Assembly (NCBI RefSeq): GCF_016097555.1
Contig: NC_054704.1
Span: forward strand, 46,459,026 to 46,523,025
Direction of reading: 5' to 3'
Source of the DNA: Gigantopelta aegis
Lineage: Eukaryota > Mollusca > Gastropoda > Neomphalida > Peltospiridae
DNA: 64,000 nt
The position numbers were made by a program, and so were the translations under genes. Of this stretch, positions 12,655-25,700 are shown in pieces. Positions within the stretch are counted from its first letter, which is position 1; each line of letters opens with the position of its first letter. The notes under the pieces were generated by a model. It was given only the letters and a program-made list of their open reading frames with translations, did no database searches and was not told where the DNA came from.

Positions 12655-13195
12655 TTGTGCAGACTTTGTACATTGATTGGATAATTGGATTTATCATCAA
12701 TACAAATGAAACTCGCCTACTGATCGCTAGACTTTATTGTGCACTGGTTTGATTACCAGTTTTATCATTACTTCAGAGAAAAATAAAAACAATGTGTATC
12801 ATGATCGAACTGAATTTGATTTTCTTAAGTAACTACAGTACTTGTCCCTTTGGTTGGTTCAAAATTGGTCAGTGACAAGACAATAGTTTGTAAGGACACC
12901 CACTTAATACTTAGATCCTGGCAACAAACTCTGTTTGAATATTGAAATGGGATTACATCCTCGGCGCCATTTTCTTTCCATAATGTTTGAGACTTGTAAA
13001 GTAATCCATGTACTTTGTGAAACTGACGTTTTCTGCGGGTTGTATACAGTAATTGGATATGTGTTGCACCTGTGTGTAAAGGAACCTGTTCGAAATGGAT
13101 GGCCTGTGTTGTGGCAGTGTTGGTTACCTATTTACATGTACTGGGAGACGAGTTGGAATACACATGGCATCTTTTATGAATCTGTTGCCCCTACT
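12655..13195 (+). other. 3' UTR and downstream flank of copy A, shared with B
   Basis: Mirrors 18716-19272 on the other strand, with very high identity near the stop and lower identity outward. Homology fades after a stretch matching CCTATTTACATGTACTGG. Confidence 0.6.
12782..12787 (+). promoter_or_regulatory. Poly(A) signal of copy A
   Basis: AATAAA 128 nt after the stop codon, in a 3' UTR conserved with B; the transcript end should fall near 12800-12810. Confidence 0.75.
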
Positions 13196-13239
13196 TCAAT
13201 AAAACGCAAATGTTTTCAGTTGCTAGCTGTTGATACTTT

Positions 13240-13940
13240 GCAAAGCTCTAATTATGGATTGGAACGCATTCTATTTTGGATATGTTTGTAGACTTTGAAA
13301 AAGCTTATGACATTGTCTTGTGTCTTGTGCCATGGATAACTAACCAAAATTTTTAATATGAGGCCACATGTAAAATTTTATTAGAGATTTATTGATAACA
13401 GAATTTTTCAGGTAAACGTAATTTAGATAATGGGTTCCCCAAAGCTCGGTCATTGCTCCTACTCTTTTAAGCATGTTTATTAATGATTTGGCAGAGGAAA
13501 TGACCACTCCTATTAACAAATATTTAAATACTAATTTTGGTATTGGACTTTATGAAGATGATAATGCCTTCTGGTGATCGGGCAAAAATATTACCTTTTT
13601 TTTTTAAATCCCAAAACAACTTCAAATAGATATTGATAAATTACAAAATTGGTCAGAAGATTGGGGAGTCAAATTATCGCCTACTAAAACAGTTTGCATT
13701 GTTTAAACATTCAGTAAAATATTCTGATAATAAATTAGAATTTGAAATTAAAGACAGTTTAGTTAGACAGGTTATGCCAGTTAAATTTCTTGGTTGGTCT
13801 TTGACCAGAACACCTCGCTATATTAACCTAACCTATATTAACAAAATGGCTACAGAACTTAATATCATAGATATACTGCTTACTGAGGAGAGGCAAACAT
13901 TTAGAGATCCTTGGAATCGTGCTGTTCTAAATAATTAGCC
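13240..13940 (+). pseudogene. LINE reverse transcriptase relic (jockey/I-like)
   Basis: Translated pieces show RT motifs in order: FVDFEKAYD (domain A, about 13285-13311), a GVPQ-like turn and INDL at about 13432-13500, a YxDD-type YEDDNAF near 13553 where active elements have F/YADD, then DKLQNWSEDWGVKLSPTKT near 13630-13690. Frames and stops break it, and both ends of the protein are missing. Non-LTR type is supported by the WSEDWGVKLSPTKT-like thumb segment. The clade is a guess. Confidence 0.7.
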
Positions 13941-13942
13941 CC

Positions 13943-14038
13943 AGTACTCTGCTGTTCGAGAGCTAGACGAACATTTGGACGGTTATGATCGCTCTCTGCC
14001 GTTCAAATGTCCGTCTAGCTCTCGAACAGCAGAGTACT
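13943..14038. repeat. 40-bp-arm hairpin with 16-bp loop
   Basis: Arms 13943-13982 and 13999-14038 are inverted copies with two mismatches, starting AGTACTCTGCTGTTCGAG. It lies just after the LINE relic and before a transposon end. Confidence 0.85.
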
Positions 14039-14094
14039 CGAAGAGAAGTTCTTAAATCAAACTACCACCCTTTGAGGAACGTGATCTTTAGTGC

Positions 14095-14470
14095 CAATCT
14101 GATTAAAATTAGCTCTACTGGTCTCGCCAGTAGATCTAATGGCATTGCGTGGACTCCCACGTGCAGGTGACATTTCATCTATAGATAACAATTTAAATAT
14201 TGACCAATTACACTTCGCCTTTTACAATGTTATTCGGGAGTACAAATTCTAAAAATATTGGTATAAACAGATTTTATGGCTATACCATCAAGGGTTTTTT
14301 TCCGCCTTGAAACAAATTTTATATTGAAATTAGTTTCCGGCACACTTCGTAATTCACCCAAATCATTTCGTATACCCTCGGCATAAACCCAAATGTTTTC
14401 AAATCACTAGCATTGGTCGAATGAAAGGTCAACTGGACAAGAACTCCCAACAGGCTGCTGTTAGATCCAT
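14095..14470 (+). mobile_element. Partial element of the CAATCTGATTAAAATTAGCTC family
   Basis: Left end CAATCTGATTAAAATTAGCT followed by a subterminal palindrome CTACTGGTCTCGCCAGTAG. It aligns with 16138-16410 and, inverted, with the two halves of 39314-41239. The right terminus is lost and a middle block is deleted. Confidence 0.6.
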
Positions 14471-14513
14471 AGTCTTGAGAGAGAAAACCAGCTACATTTT
14501 TTCTTTAGGTTAG

Positions 14514-14707
14514 CAGTGTTTCTGCCAGAGGATAAAATGGGTATGGTGCCATGCCCCCTTTTTTTTTTTTTAAATGGACCTTTTGACAAAATTAATGACT
14601 ATCATTACTGTATGATTTTCTTTCTGCAGTTGCATTCAAAATAAAACATTGTAAATATTCAATTTTATAGTACCATACCCAAAAATTTATTTCTGGCAGA
14701 AACGCAG
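14514..14707. mobile_element. MITE with about 35-bp inverted ends
   Basis: Inverted ends share GTTTCTGCCAGA and GGGTATGGT. 194 bp, no coding. Not matched elsewhere in the window. Confidence 0.6.
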
Positions 14708-14714
14708 GTCAGGT

Positions 14715-14990
14715 CAATGTGCACATTCAGAGCAAGCTGTTGTGCGTGCCCGTCATAGGCACAGGTGTCTGTCCAAGCCGTTTCCTCCGACAGAACGAGG
14801 GTTTGCGGTGGGAGGAGGGACCGCCTGCTGCACTGGCACCAGCAGCCTGATCGGGGTCAGTAACGGGCGGGGACATTTGTGGTGCTATTGGTGGAGGGGG
14901 GTGTTTGAGATGGAGACAAATATGTTGATTTTCTCTGATAGTCCAGAGTGCTTTGCAGGTTATTGAGGGAATTGAATTGGAGAGACCTGA
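14715..14990 (+). repeat. Dispersed repeat, homologous to 44815-45015
   Basis: Both copies carry CAGAGCAAGCT, a GRCAGAAC/CAGGACAGG-rich part and GACCGCCTGC; GC-richer than the surroundings. Probably a retroelement fragment; class not established. Confidence 0.45.
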
Positions 14991-15361
14991 TAACATAAAA
15001 TTTTGTTTAATCTACTATGGATTCATGAGGAGAGATTGCAATTGTTTTTGAATGGGCCCCAGCTCATGTTGTCGTCATAGGTAATGAGTGGATATTAATG
15101 CCTTTATTGGATAGTGTGTAGAACAAGTGTACACCCCAAATTTTATTTTTTTATTTCAAGTCTTGTATTTGGCCATTCAAAATGGTAGGGAGACTGGGAT
15201 TGTAAAATACGACAATGGCATGCCAAAATCAAATCCATGTTCATACTCCTGGTCCTATTTCAACTGGGTGTACCCGAGTGATTAGCCTACTCGTTTGAGA
15301 ATGGGTGTAGTTGGAGGACCGAAATATTGTATGTTCAAAATAAAGAAGTTTTTATATATTG

Positions 15362-15650
15362 AAACCACTAGATCACATCGATTAATTAATCATCGACTTA
15401 TTGGATGTCAAAACGTGGCAATTCTCGCTCATAGTCACAAGAGCGGAAACCCGCTACATATTTCCTAATGCAGCAATGAATCTTTATATGCACTTTACCA
15501 TAGACAGGAAAGCACATACCATGGCCTTTGACCAGTTGTGGTACACTGGTCGGAACAAGAAAACGCCCAATCACTTTAATGGATCCACCGTGGTGGTTCG
15601 ATCCTGCAAATCGAGCAAGCAATCGACAGCTAAATCCCACCCCCTCTAAA
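15362..15650 (-). mobile_element. Decayed tRNA-headed SINE
   Basis: Reads on the minus strand from a degraded head (GATTTGCAGGATCG) through CACTGGTCGG-like body to the ATTAATCATCGACTTATTGG tail; adjacent to a second SINE in the same orientation. Confidence 0.6.
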
Positions 15651-15653
15651 TAA

Positions 15654-16021
15654 AAAAAAGTTTTGTTTTATTTAACGACGCCACTAGAGCACATTTATTT
15701 TTTTATCTTATCGGCTATTGGACGTCAAACATGATCATTCTGACACTGTTTTTTAGAGGAAACCCGCAACTCTTTACGACAGGCAGCAAGGGATCTTTTA
15801 TTTTTGCTTCCCACAGGCAGGATAGCACAAACCATGGCCTTTGTTGAACCAGTTATGGATCACTGGTCGGTGCAAGTGGTTTACACCTACCCATTGAGCC
15901 TTGCGGAGCACTCACTCGGGGTTTGGAGTCAGTATCTGGATTAAAAATCCCATGCCTCGACTGGGATCCGAACCCATTACCTACCAGCCTGTAGACCGAT
16001 GGCCTAACCACGACGCCGGTG
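15654..16021 (-). mobile_element. tRNA-headed SINE (long-head family) in the A/B spacer
   Basis: Head CACCGGCGTCGTGGTTAGGC on the minus strand, B box GGTTCGGATCC, tail GTCGTTAAATAAAACAAAAC. Near full length. Confidence 0.8.
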
Positions 16022-16137
16022 ATTTAATAGGAATTAAACACAACATTTGCAAAAAAACTTGTCTAAACAATTGAACAGGACTATAGTAATCAATAATGCA
16101 GTACATAGAAAATCATTTATTTTGGCTGTATCAAAAA

Positions 16138-16410
16138 CAATCTGATTAAAATTAGCTTTACTGGGTCTACCCTGATAGATCTAACAGCATTGCGTGGACT
16201 CCCATGTCCAGGTGACATTTCATCTATAAATAACAATTTAAATATCGACCAATTAAACTTCGCCGTTTATAGCATTAATCGGGAGCATACAAATTCTAAA
16301 AATATCGGGTGAGACTATTTATGCAATAGGCGAACTTGTTGGTCTATTTCAACATTAAAAAGCAGGGGCAAAAGTGCAGCAATAAACTCTGGATTGTATA
16401 CTAGTATAAA
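16138..16410 (+). mobile_element. Partial element of the CAATCTGATTAAAATTAGCTC family
   Basis: Left end plus about 270 bp that match 40975-41239 inverted, including GTGGACTCCCATGTCCAGG; the right part is replaced by unrelated sequence. Confidence 0.6.
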
Positions 16411-17100
16411 CAGTTCCCAGTTTTCAAGTTGGTATCAGTTTAAAACTAATATTTTTTTAAATGTTATTCATTATAGTTTTACAAGCCAAATCACTGGTTC
16501 CCAGTCGATAGAAACTGACCGAGATGAAATGATGTCAACTGAATATCAAGTGGCTACAATGAAATTATTTTGTTATTCTCTGCCACCAAACTTAAACGCC
16601 TTGCCTACCATAAACTTGATCAACGTCTCCAATAGTTGCATCCATAAGATAATAATAACACATTTATATTGAATTTATTAACAGCTAGCAGAAGTATTTT
16701 AATCACAAATGTTTAATTTAAAAAATTTAACATGCTTTTTGTAAATATAAACCAAGTTTCATTTTGTAGGACTTATGGTTTGAGAGAAATACCAAGTACT
16801 ACCTAGGACTGCAGGGATACTGGTCAGAAAATTGTTGAGGACCAAGATTAAACACTCATTAAACAAGCATTATGATAGTACTGCTAAAGTAATAGTGTCT
16901 GCTACAGGGCACAACAAATTTTCATATCCAAATTAAGGTAACATAACACTGAAAAACAGAAAAATTAAACTTGATCTGTAACAGTACATGAGAAAGCTAT
17001 ATACACAATTTTATCTTAATATCTTGAGGCATTGCAAATTTGTTTTAATTTTTCTAATCTTCTATTTTGAAGGGCCATAAACTCTCAAAAATGGGTAAAT
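16411..17100. other. Spacer with nothing recognised
   Basis: AT-rich, no splice-supported exon, no terminal repeats found. Confidence 0.4.
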
Positions 17101-17104
17101 TGCC

Positions 17105-17395
17105 ACGAGTTTGTTTGTTTTGTTTAATGACACCACTAGAGCACATTGATTTATTAATCATCAGCTACTGGATGTCAAACATATGGTCATGTTGACAGTC
17201 ATAGAGGAGAAACGCGCTACATTTTTCCATTAGTAGCAAGGGATCTTTTACATGCATCATCCCACAAACAGGATAGCATATAGTTGTGGTGCACTGGCCG
17301 TGACAAGAAATAGCCCAATGGGCCTACCAATGGAGAACGATCCCAGAACGACCGCGCTTTACCACTGGGCCACTTCCCACCCGAAATTGCCATGC
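17105..17395 (-). mobile_element. tRNA-headed SINE (short-head family)
   Basis: Minus-strand head GAAGTGGCCCAGTGGTAAAG, tail ending GGTGTCATTAAACAAAACAA. Confidence 0.7.
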
Positions 17396-17719
17396 GAGTC
17401 AAAACTTTATATAAAACAGTACATGATAAAGTTATACACCAAATTTCAGCAGAATATATAAAAAGCATTTAGAAAAAAACCCCATCTGGAAAACTATGGG
17501 CGACAGAGATAGGACGGAGATGAAGTAGTCCCCTCCGGTAAAGGACTAAAATATTGAACCAATAAATCGGGTTTAACTTTGGGGTCATGGGAGATGCTCG
17601 CCCGCATTTTTCAGGGGAACAATTTGGTCTGCTTAACTGCAGTACTACTTAGCAGCCATGTAAACCCTGAACAAATCCATGTAATCTACAAACTTTTATT
17701 AAAAAAAAAAGAAAAAAAA

Positions 17720-18003
17720 GTTTGTTTTGTTTCACACCACCACTAGAGCACATATAATATAGTAATCATCGGCTAATGGATGTGAAACATTTGACAATTT
17801 TGACATATTGTCTTGGAGAAGAAACCCACTACATTTTTCTATTAGTAGCAAGGGATCTTTTATATGCAACATCCCAGACAGGATGGCACACACATCACGG
17901 CCTTTGATATACCAGTCGTGGTGCACTGGCTGGAACAAGAAATAGCCCAATGACTAGTATCGACCCCAAGCAAACACTTTACCACTGGACTACGTCCCGC
18001 CCC
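17720..18003 (-). mobile_element. tRNA-headed SINE (short-head family)
   Basis: Minus-strand head GGGACGTAGTCCAGTGGTAA, tail GGTGTGAAACAAAACAAAC; about 330 bp from the previous SINE in the same orientation. Confidence 0.7.
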
Positions 18004-18715
18004 TTATTTAAACCAATACAAAAAAAAAAAAAATTCCACTGTACTAACACATTTTCAAATAGAATGGTTCTCCATTACTAATGAATCAAATTAACACAAG
18101 ATATTAATTCCTTGGTTGTAAGCAACTTTATTAAACAGGTATTTGTATTCACGTTATTTAAACAGGCATTTGTATTCAAGTTATGTTAAGTTAGCCACAA
18201 TCATCGTTACATCATCAGCACATAGAATAATGGACACATCTCAAAGTATTATTTCCAAATAAAGTTTACTTATGTGTACCCTAAAATGAGCAACAGTGGA
18301 AATACATTGTAGGAGCCAGGTACACCGTGACAAATGTGAACTACTACATTCATTTTAAATCTATTGGTAAAGCCTCGCAACATTTTGCAAGGCTCGCAAC
18401 ATGGAGCAGGCAAAAAATACTACAATATGCTTCATGAAAATCTGTTTCGAATGAATGAATGAATAAATGAATGTTTAACGACACCCCAGAACAAAAATAC
18501 GTATCAGCTATTGGGCGTCACAAATGGTTTTACTTTCCATCTATTTTTGAGAGCATTCCACATAAATAAAAAAAGTACCAACTTTCCAAAGTAATAATAA
18601 AAACAATAAGCTTTTATACACATTGATCTCAAGCATTGTTAAAAAGTTCCATTACAAGTCTCAGGAGGAAAACTGATTTTTTAAACGGCCTTGCTATTAT
18701 TAATAGATTAAAATT
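18004..18715. other. Spacer end next to copy B
   Basis: Holds an approximately 80-bp SINE tail relic at 18455-18535 (TTTAACGACACCCCAG). Otherwise nothing recognised. A/B homology starts near 18716. Confidence 0.4.
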
Positions 18716-19122
18716 AGAGCAGATTCACACAAGATGCCATTTGTATTTCCAGTACATGTAAATAGGTAACCCATATTGCCACAACACAGGCCATTAATTT
18801 CGACAAGGTTCCATTACACAGGTGCAACACATATCCAATTACTGTATACAACCCGCAGAAAACGTCAAGAGTACATGGATTACTTTAAAAAAGTCTCAAA
18901 CATTATGAAAAAGCAAATGTCGCCGAGGATGACGATCTGTTAACACAACTAATGCAATCCCATTTCAATATTCCCAACATGGTTTGTTGCCAGGATCCAA
19001 GTATTAAGTGGTTGTCCTTACAAATTACTGCCTCGTTACTTACCAATTTTGAACCAAATAAAGGGACAGGTACTGTAGTTACTTAAGAAAATCAAATTCA
19101 GTTCATCATGATACACATTGTT

Positions 19123-19128
19123 TTTATT
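19123..19128 (-). promoter_or_regulatory. Poly(A) signal of copy B
   Basis: TTTATT on the + strand, i.e. AATAAA on B's strand, at the position homologous to the A signal. B carries a short A-rich insertion just before it. Confidence 0.75.
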
Positions 19129-19272
19129 TTGTTTGTTTTTAAATTTTTTCTGAAGTAATGTTAAAACTGGTAATCAAACCAGTGCACAATAAAAGTCTAG
19201 CGATCAGTAGGTGAGTTTCATTTGTATTGATGATAAATCCAATTATCCAATCAATGTACAAAGTCTGCACAA

Positions 19273-22200
19273 TCAATAAGCATTGTCGGGACAGTCGCGT
19301 GAAATGTGTCCTTCCTCGCCGCACTTGTAGCATGATCGACTTCCTCCACCTCCACCTCCACCTCCACCACCACCTTAAAGAAAAACAAAGGTTTTAAGCA
19401 TAAATTATCCATAGTCAACTTAACATTCAACTAACAAGTTGCCATTTCAATAAATACCTGGTACTGAATAGTGAAACAGACCCATCAAGTAACAGTCAAG
19501 CATACAGATGCTGATATTAAGCAGTGTTTTTAATGATCACAGTGCAATACTAACAATGTTATGTTGTGTAAGGAACAACAAGAGTTAAAGGCAACCAAAA
19601 ACTAACCAAAAGTCAAAAGTGGAAATGCAATCATACATAAATTTTAAGCAAACCAGACATCCAAATGATAACCATTATTAAGTTTTATGTACTGATCAAG
19701 AATAACTGGCTCCCAAAACACATTATGACCCGATATGTAAATCAAGTGGTAAAATGAGGCAATAATGGGTAAATGCCTACCTCTAGAACCTCCATCAGGG
19801 CAATCTCGGGATATGTGTCCCTCCTCTCCACATTTGTAGCATGTTCTGCTTCCTCCACCTACAATAAAAAAAAATTGGCTTTTATTATTTTTGATTTAGT
19901 GAAATTGCTATTTTAAGTTCAGCAATGTACTTGGTAATTGTACACTGACTCAACATCAAAGTCCTAGATAACTATTTTCTTGTTCTATCTAAAATCAGAT
20001 TGTCATTGGTTTGTAAAAAGTCAACAAAGTCACAGATCACAGAATTAAATTTAATAATGACCATGTTAATAATACAATTCATTAGTCTCCCTATCTCGAT
20101 GTGGTGAGGTAGCTTGCATGTCTCAATGACTCAGAGCTATGCCAGCTGGAGCATCAGCTCCTGGTAGGGTCACCCAAAATGGACTGGTCAAAGGGTAGAG
20201 ACTAGACTAATACGGACAGGACAGAGGACGCGAGTCAAGAAAGACAACCGTCTAGGAGAAGCAAACTCCAAAATCAAAACTGGGCTGGAGAGGCTTAGAA
20301 TCCTAGTAAGGAAATTCTCCTTGGAGAAGGAAAACCTCAAACTCAAACCAAGTCCACTGAAGTCGGGAGTACAGAAGCTATGCATAAGCATTAGGGTGGA
20401 AACCAAAAGGAAATGTCTGTACATGCACCAAGCTCGATGATTATCATCGTCATTAGTCACCTAGAAAAGTGTACAAGCATCAACAATGAACTAGGAATGT
20501 ATTTTCCCATTCTATACAGTTCTGTTATGATAGTAATATTTACAAATGGCCGCTGGTTACAAAAAAAAATAAACTGGTTATCAATACACTCACCTCCACC
20601 TCCACCTCCGCCTCCGCCGCCACGTCTACCATAGCCACCTCCGCCACCTCTGAAATAAAGAACACAAACATCAATTTATTTTTCACATGTATACCTGAAC
20701 CACCAATCATATCAAGACGGAGATACTGACCATTCATTTTCTTAATTTTTTGGCATTTAATATACCACTTAGATGAACAAGCATTCTAGAATACTACTAA
20801 AACAATACATCTTCTCTATTGAGGCCCAACACAATTTCACAATTCCAAAACTAAAGGATGAGAAATGAAGTCTGATCAATGACAATATATATATATTTAG
20901 TGACCTAGACTATGGACGCAGAGGCGAAATGTGAACTCATACACGATGCCGTGAACTTATTCCTAGGTGAGGTTTCATGAAAATTAGATGAGAAGTCAAG
21001 AGCAATGATTGCATTTCTATTTTTATTAATAGTGTCCTTGACCTTTGACAAAAACGGGCAAAATATGAACTCATTCAAGAAAGAAGTGTTTTATTTAACG
21101 ACGCACTCAACACATTTTATTTACGGTTATATGGCGTCAGACATATGGTTAAGGACCACACAGATTTTGAGAGGAAACCCGCTGTCGCCACTACATGGGC
21201 TACTCTTCCGATTAGCAGCAAGGGATCTTTTATTTGCTCTTCCCACAGGCAGGATAGCACAAACCATGGCCTTTGTTGAACCAGTTATGGATCACTGGTC
21301 GGTGCAAGTGGTTTACACCTACCCATTGAGCCTTGCGGAGCACTCACTCAGGGTTTGGAGTCGGTATCTGGATTAAAAATCCCATGCCTCGACTGGGATC
21401 CGAACCCAGTACCTACCAGCCTGTAGACCGATGGCCTGCCACGACGCCACCGAGGCCGGTAAACTCATTCAAGATGCCATGAACTAATTCCTATATATGT
21501 ATGGTTGAGACTATCCTTTTGACGAATTGTCACGAGGGAATAATGACAAAGGTGTGAGTTCTGATCTAAAATTAAAAAGAACGCAAACTACAAACCTGTA
21601 ATCATCTCTGTAACCTAAAAAGAAAAGAAATTAAATTTTTTTTATTGTTTTGTTTAACCAACACTCCATTTACAAAGCTACATAAAATTTTAAATGATGC
21701 AGACTCGGCAAATCAGGAAAGTTTTGGCAAAAGAAATTTGCTTAAGATACAATGCAGTTCTTCAAGGATATATAAAAAGTAAAGTGTAAAAAACACCCGC
21801 CATTAATGGCACCTAATTTATAGTCATTTATGTAAATTAAATCTCATGCACAATCCAATCTTATGACCAATATTCTCAGACCATTAAATTAATAATAAAA
21901 CTGAGTTTTCCTATATTTGCCGATGCCTATAAATTCAGTGCCAAATCTTGACAGATTCTCTTTCCTGAACTGTGACATCGTCTTTTCATAAACTTCAGCT
22001 CTTGTGCCAATGTTACTGAAATGTGAACTGCAAGTATCACACCGAGGTGCAACTTACCTCAATTAAGAACATGCATGATCTTGATACAAACAAAGAGGAA
22101 CAAGTTACAAACAGCTTTGAGAGATGCTGGCCAATAATTCTGTAGTATGGGGCCCAACGGACAGACACTTTCTGCGTCTACCGGACACACTGCACTTAAA

Positions 22201-22639
22201 AAGAATGACATTGACAATGTTGTCATATCACCAATGTCTTGCAGGAGGGTGGATGGATACTGTTAAATAGTTACTGGTGCATTTATAAAAACTCACTATT
22301 GTATTTTATTAACCAAGTAGAAATGGTTAAAATTGCAGTACCAACATTTTTATGGTTATAAACTGCATACTAATGTTTTTTTTTAAAAAAAGACAACTTT
22401 CATATTTGTAGAGCATTTCCTTGAAATTAAAAATATATTTAGGAAGTTCTACCTTAGATAAAAATTAGCAATTGGCTATTATCCAGTCAAATATTTAGAA
22501 AACCATAAAAATATTGGTCACTTAAAACTTTGCAATGTAGTAATAGTGCAGTAAAAAGACTTGTGGATGTAAATTTAGTTAACAAAACATTTAAGATACT
22601 GTTATTAAATTTAGATGCAACGTGAATCATAATTTTTTT

Positions 22640-22701
<62 letters not shown>

Positions 22702-25700
22702 TGTACTTATGTACCTACGCTATAAGTTAGCAAGTTCCCTATGTAAACAAAATTAAAAAGACAAAACAAAGAAGATTGTGCGAGGCAAGCAAAATATGTA
22801 ATCAAAATGTTTTACCTCCTCCTCCTCCTCCTCCTCCTCCACCCCCTCGATCACCTCCGTATTGCCTGAAATATTACATAAACAAAATATATATTTGTTA
22901 AAAATATTCACGTTAAAACATTCACAGTACATTTATGATTCTCAATTTTGAATTAACAAATGATGCCAACGTAATACAGTGAAACCTGTGTAAACCGGAC
23001 CCTGAACATACCAAAATCCTGTCAAAACCGGCCAAATTTCATGGTCCCAAATCTTCTCTTATTTAAACCATGTATTAAAAACCTGATAATACCGGAACAT
23101 GTCCATTTCGGAAACCGGACAGATTTTTTGTTCAGAATTGTAAAAGCCTCAACTAATTAACCGGAACAAACCGACAGTGTAAATGAATGAAGAATCAACT
23201 TAACGAAAACACCAGAAAACAATGCTAACCGGAATATGTGTCGTGCAGCATCAAGTATCACTGATTTCTGTGGTCTCAGCCCAGCTTAGCACACAGAGTG
23301 ATTAATGCTCGATTGTTTTCAATTGCATTGTCTGGTGCAGTGCAAATTCTTTTCATCTTTAAACAAATCTCAGATACTCACACATTAATTTCCACTTTTG
23401 ATTTTTGGTCAATGCACTTAGATAATGAAATACTGACACACTGAGAGTACAATGCTAGAAACAAACTAAATTTAGAGTTAAATACACACATGTAACTTAA
23501 TTTGTATCTTGTACACTAAAGATTAACAGAAAGTGTTATCTTTTCTGCGACAGAAACGAGAAATAAGCACACTAAATTTTACTAAGAAAGAACGAAAATG
23601 TCTCTGCCACCACAGGCTAAACGTAGGCAATCTTAATTGTGGTAAAAATTAAATTACATTGAAATCTATTGATTTTATTTGTTTTAATGTCGGTTCATAA
23701 ATAAGGAAGATACCTAACAAAATTGGGATATAGCGACATTATTATTAGCCCGATAATCACATTCATTTGCAAATTCTCGGACATGTTCGTTTACAGTTAT
23801 GAATTTTATGCTGTCAAGGGAAATAACTCTGCATTCTAAAACGCGACCCTTTAAACACCAGATCCCATCTAAACCAGATAAATATTAGGTCCCTGGTGTG
23901 ATCTGGTTTAGACAGGTTTCACTGTAGTAATGTAATAAAAAGAGGCCATCTTTTCCAGAATGACAAAATGTTTATCACTTGTTTGAAAGACATAAATTTG
24001 TAAAATGGTTAAAATGGTAAAGAGTAAAATGTTACGAACCTGTCACCATATCCATAACCTGAAAAGAAATTTAATAAAAATGTCAATATCACAATGCAAC
24101 AACAACCAGTTAGAATGAATAATCGCTACAAATAATCGCTACTTCAAGTTACTTATTATTGACCATTAAAATTAATAAAATTTAGAGACAAACTTAAAGC
24201 CGCACACCCTAGTTCCATCCAGCGAAAATAAATTATAATTTGATTAATCTACAAACCTGTAACACACTTAGATCACGTTTTTATCAAATGGAGTGAAAAA
24301 GCAGGTGTTATATCGATAAATACCATGGGAATCCCCATGTCCCAATTGCTTGAAATAATTTTGAAAGTTAGTATTCTGATGTCACCGGTAGATGTCGCTC
24401 GAAGCACAACAATGCCTACGTCACTACAAATTTCACAGAGTGCGCACAGACTTGGGGTGCGTTCTTTTCACCTCTCCTGGACATGTTCCAACTGTTCTGT
24501 CCTGGTTGTATCCCCTCTCCAGATATCGTAAGACTTAACGACAACAAATCGGATGTTGATTGTGCGAACCGTGCGCGAGAAAACAAACCGAACCAAAAAT
24601 GATAACGGTCACGTGGTATACCAACGTCTGTGGCGTTTACACAGGGAGATTCGCTCTAAAAATAGATTGGACCTCGCTTGCTTAACGTTTTTTTTCTTTT
24701 CGAGTGCACGCCTGTTAAGAAATACAAAAAATGCATTTCGTGGTTTTACAAACATCAGGATTACCAGGATTACCAAAAAGCACTTCAGGTGAATGGAAAT
24801 GTGTTTTCTAAATAATAAAATGTAAGTAAAATGCAATTTTATTTGTGAAAAATGGGGTTTAATAGCGAAAAACAACGCCGTAATGGTTAACAACTAGCCG
24901 TAACTAGGGCGTGTCCCTTTAAGATAAACACTACAACCAGTGCTACAAATAAAATGTAATGACAGTGAGGCTCCCTTTCCATTGGTACATTTTACACATG
25001 TAGCTATTGCTGCTGCCATGCAGTGAAAAAAAAGAGGTTTGTTTTGTTTAACTACACACTAGAGCACACTGATTTATTGGATATCAGTCATTTTAAAAGT
25101 CAGAGAAGAAACCCACTACATTTTTTCATTAGTACCAAGGGAAGTTTTATATGCACCATCCCAGACAGGACAGCACATACCACAGCCTTTGATATATCAG
25201 TCGCGGTGCACTGGTTGGAACGAGAAATAGCCTAGTGGGCCCACCCAGTAAAATCAGACATTGACATGGGTGCTAGCCATGCAGCAAAAAAAAGTATACC
25301 ATGTATCGATTTTTTTTCTCCAGCCGTGTTGTGCAAGAGGAATCCATAAAATTTACGTCATTTTGAGGGTATTACCCATTTTCCACTCTTGGGAAACATG
25401 AAAATACTGATGATATTTTTAGCTATCAAACTGAAGCTCCCACACTAGATTACTAAAAGCACCCTGCTCCAATCTACTTAGTTCATGTTTACAAAATCTG
25501 TCCTTTTCAAAGGTGTTAGCTCTTCTCGTATTATTTTGCAGTGGTTCTATTTTCTTAAGTTACCATAGTTACGGTATCTTGGTGCATGTCACAGAGTATT
25601 TATATTTAAATAAAAAAAAAAAAAAATTATAAACAAATAATGCTAACAATACCAGGGCACAATATTTCATGAGAACTGTTGTTCTGTTCGTGTGTCGGTT

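Noticed and set aside
13633-13938. 101-codon frame beginning MINYKIGQKIGESNY
   Set aside because: The neighbouring frame carries the LINE sequence WSEDWGVKLSPTKT over the same bases; the open frame is a remnant of the LINE, not a separate gene.
15398-15649. Overlapping 80-codon frames on both strands
   Set aside because: Both are inside a decayed SINE.
20413-20634. Frame ending in a poly-proline stretch
   Set aside because: It is the antisense of the Gly-rich exon of copy B at 20594-20649.
21005-21376. 123-codon frame with [18 protein letters not shown]
   Set aside because: The same peptide appears wherever the long-head SINE occurs (9343-9525, 15654-16021); it is SINE sequence, not a gene.
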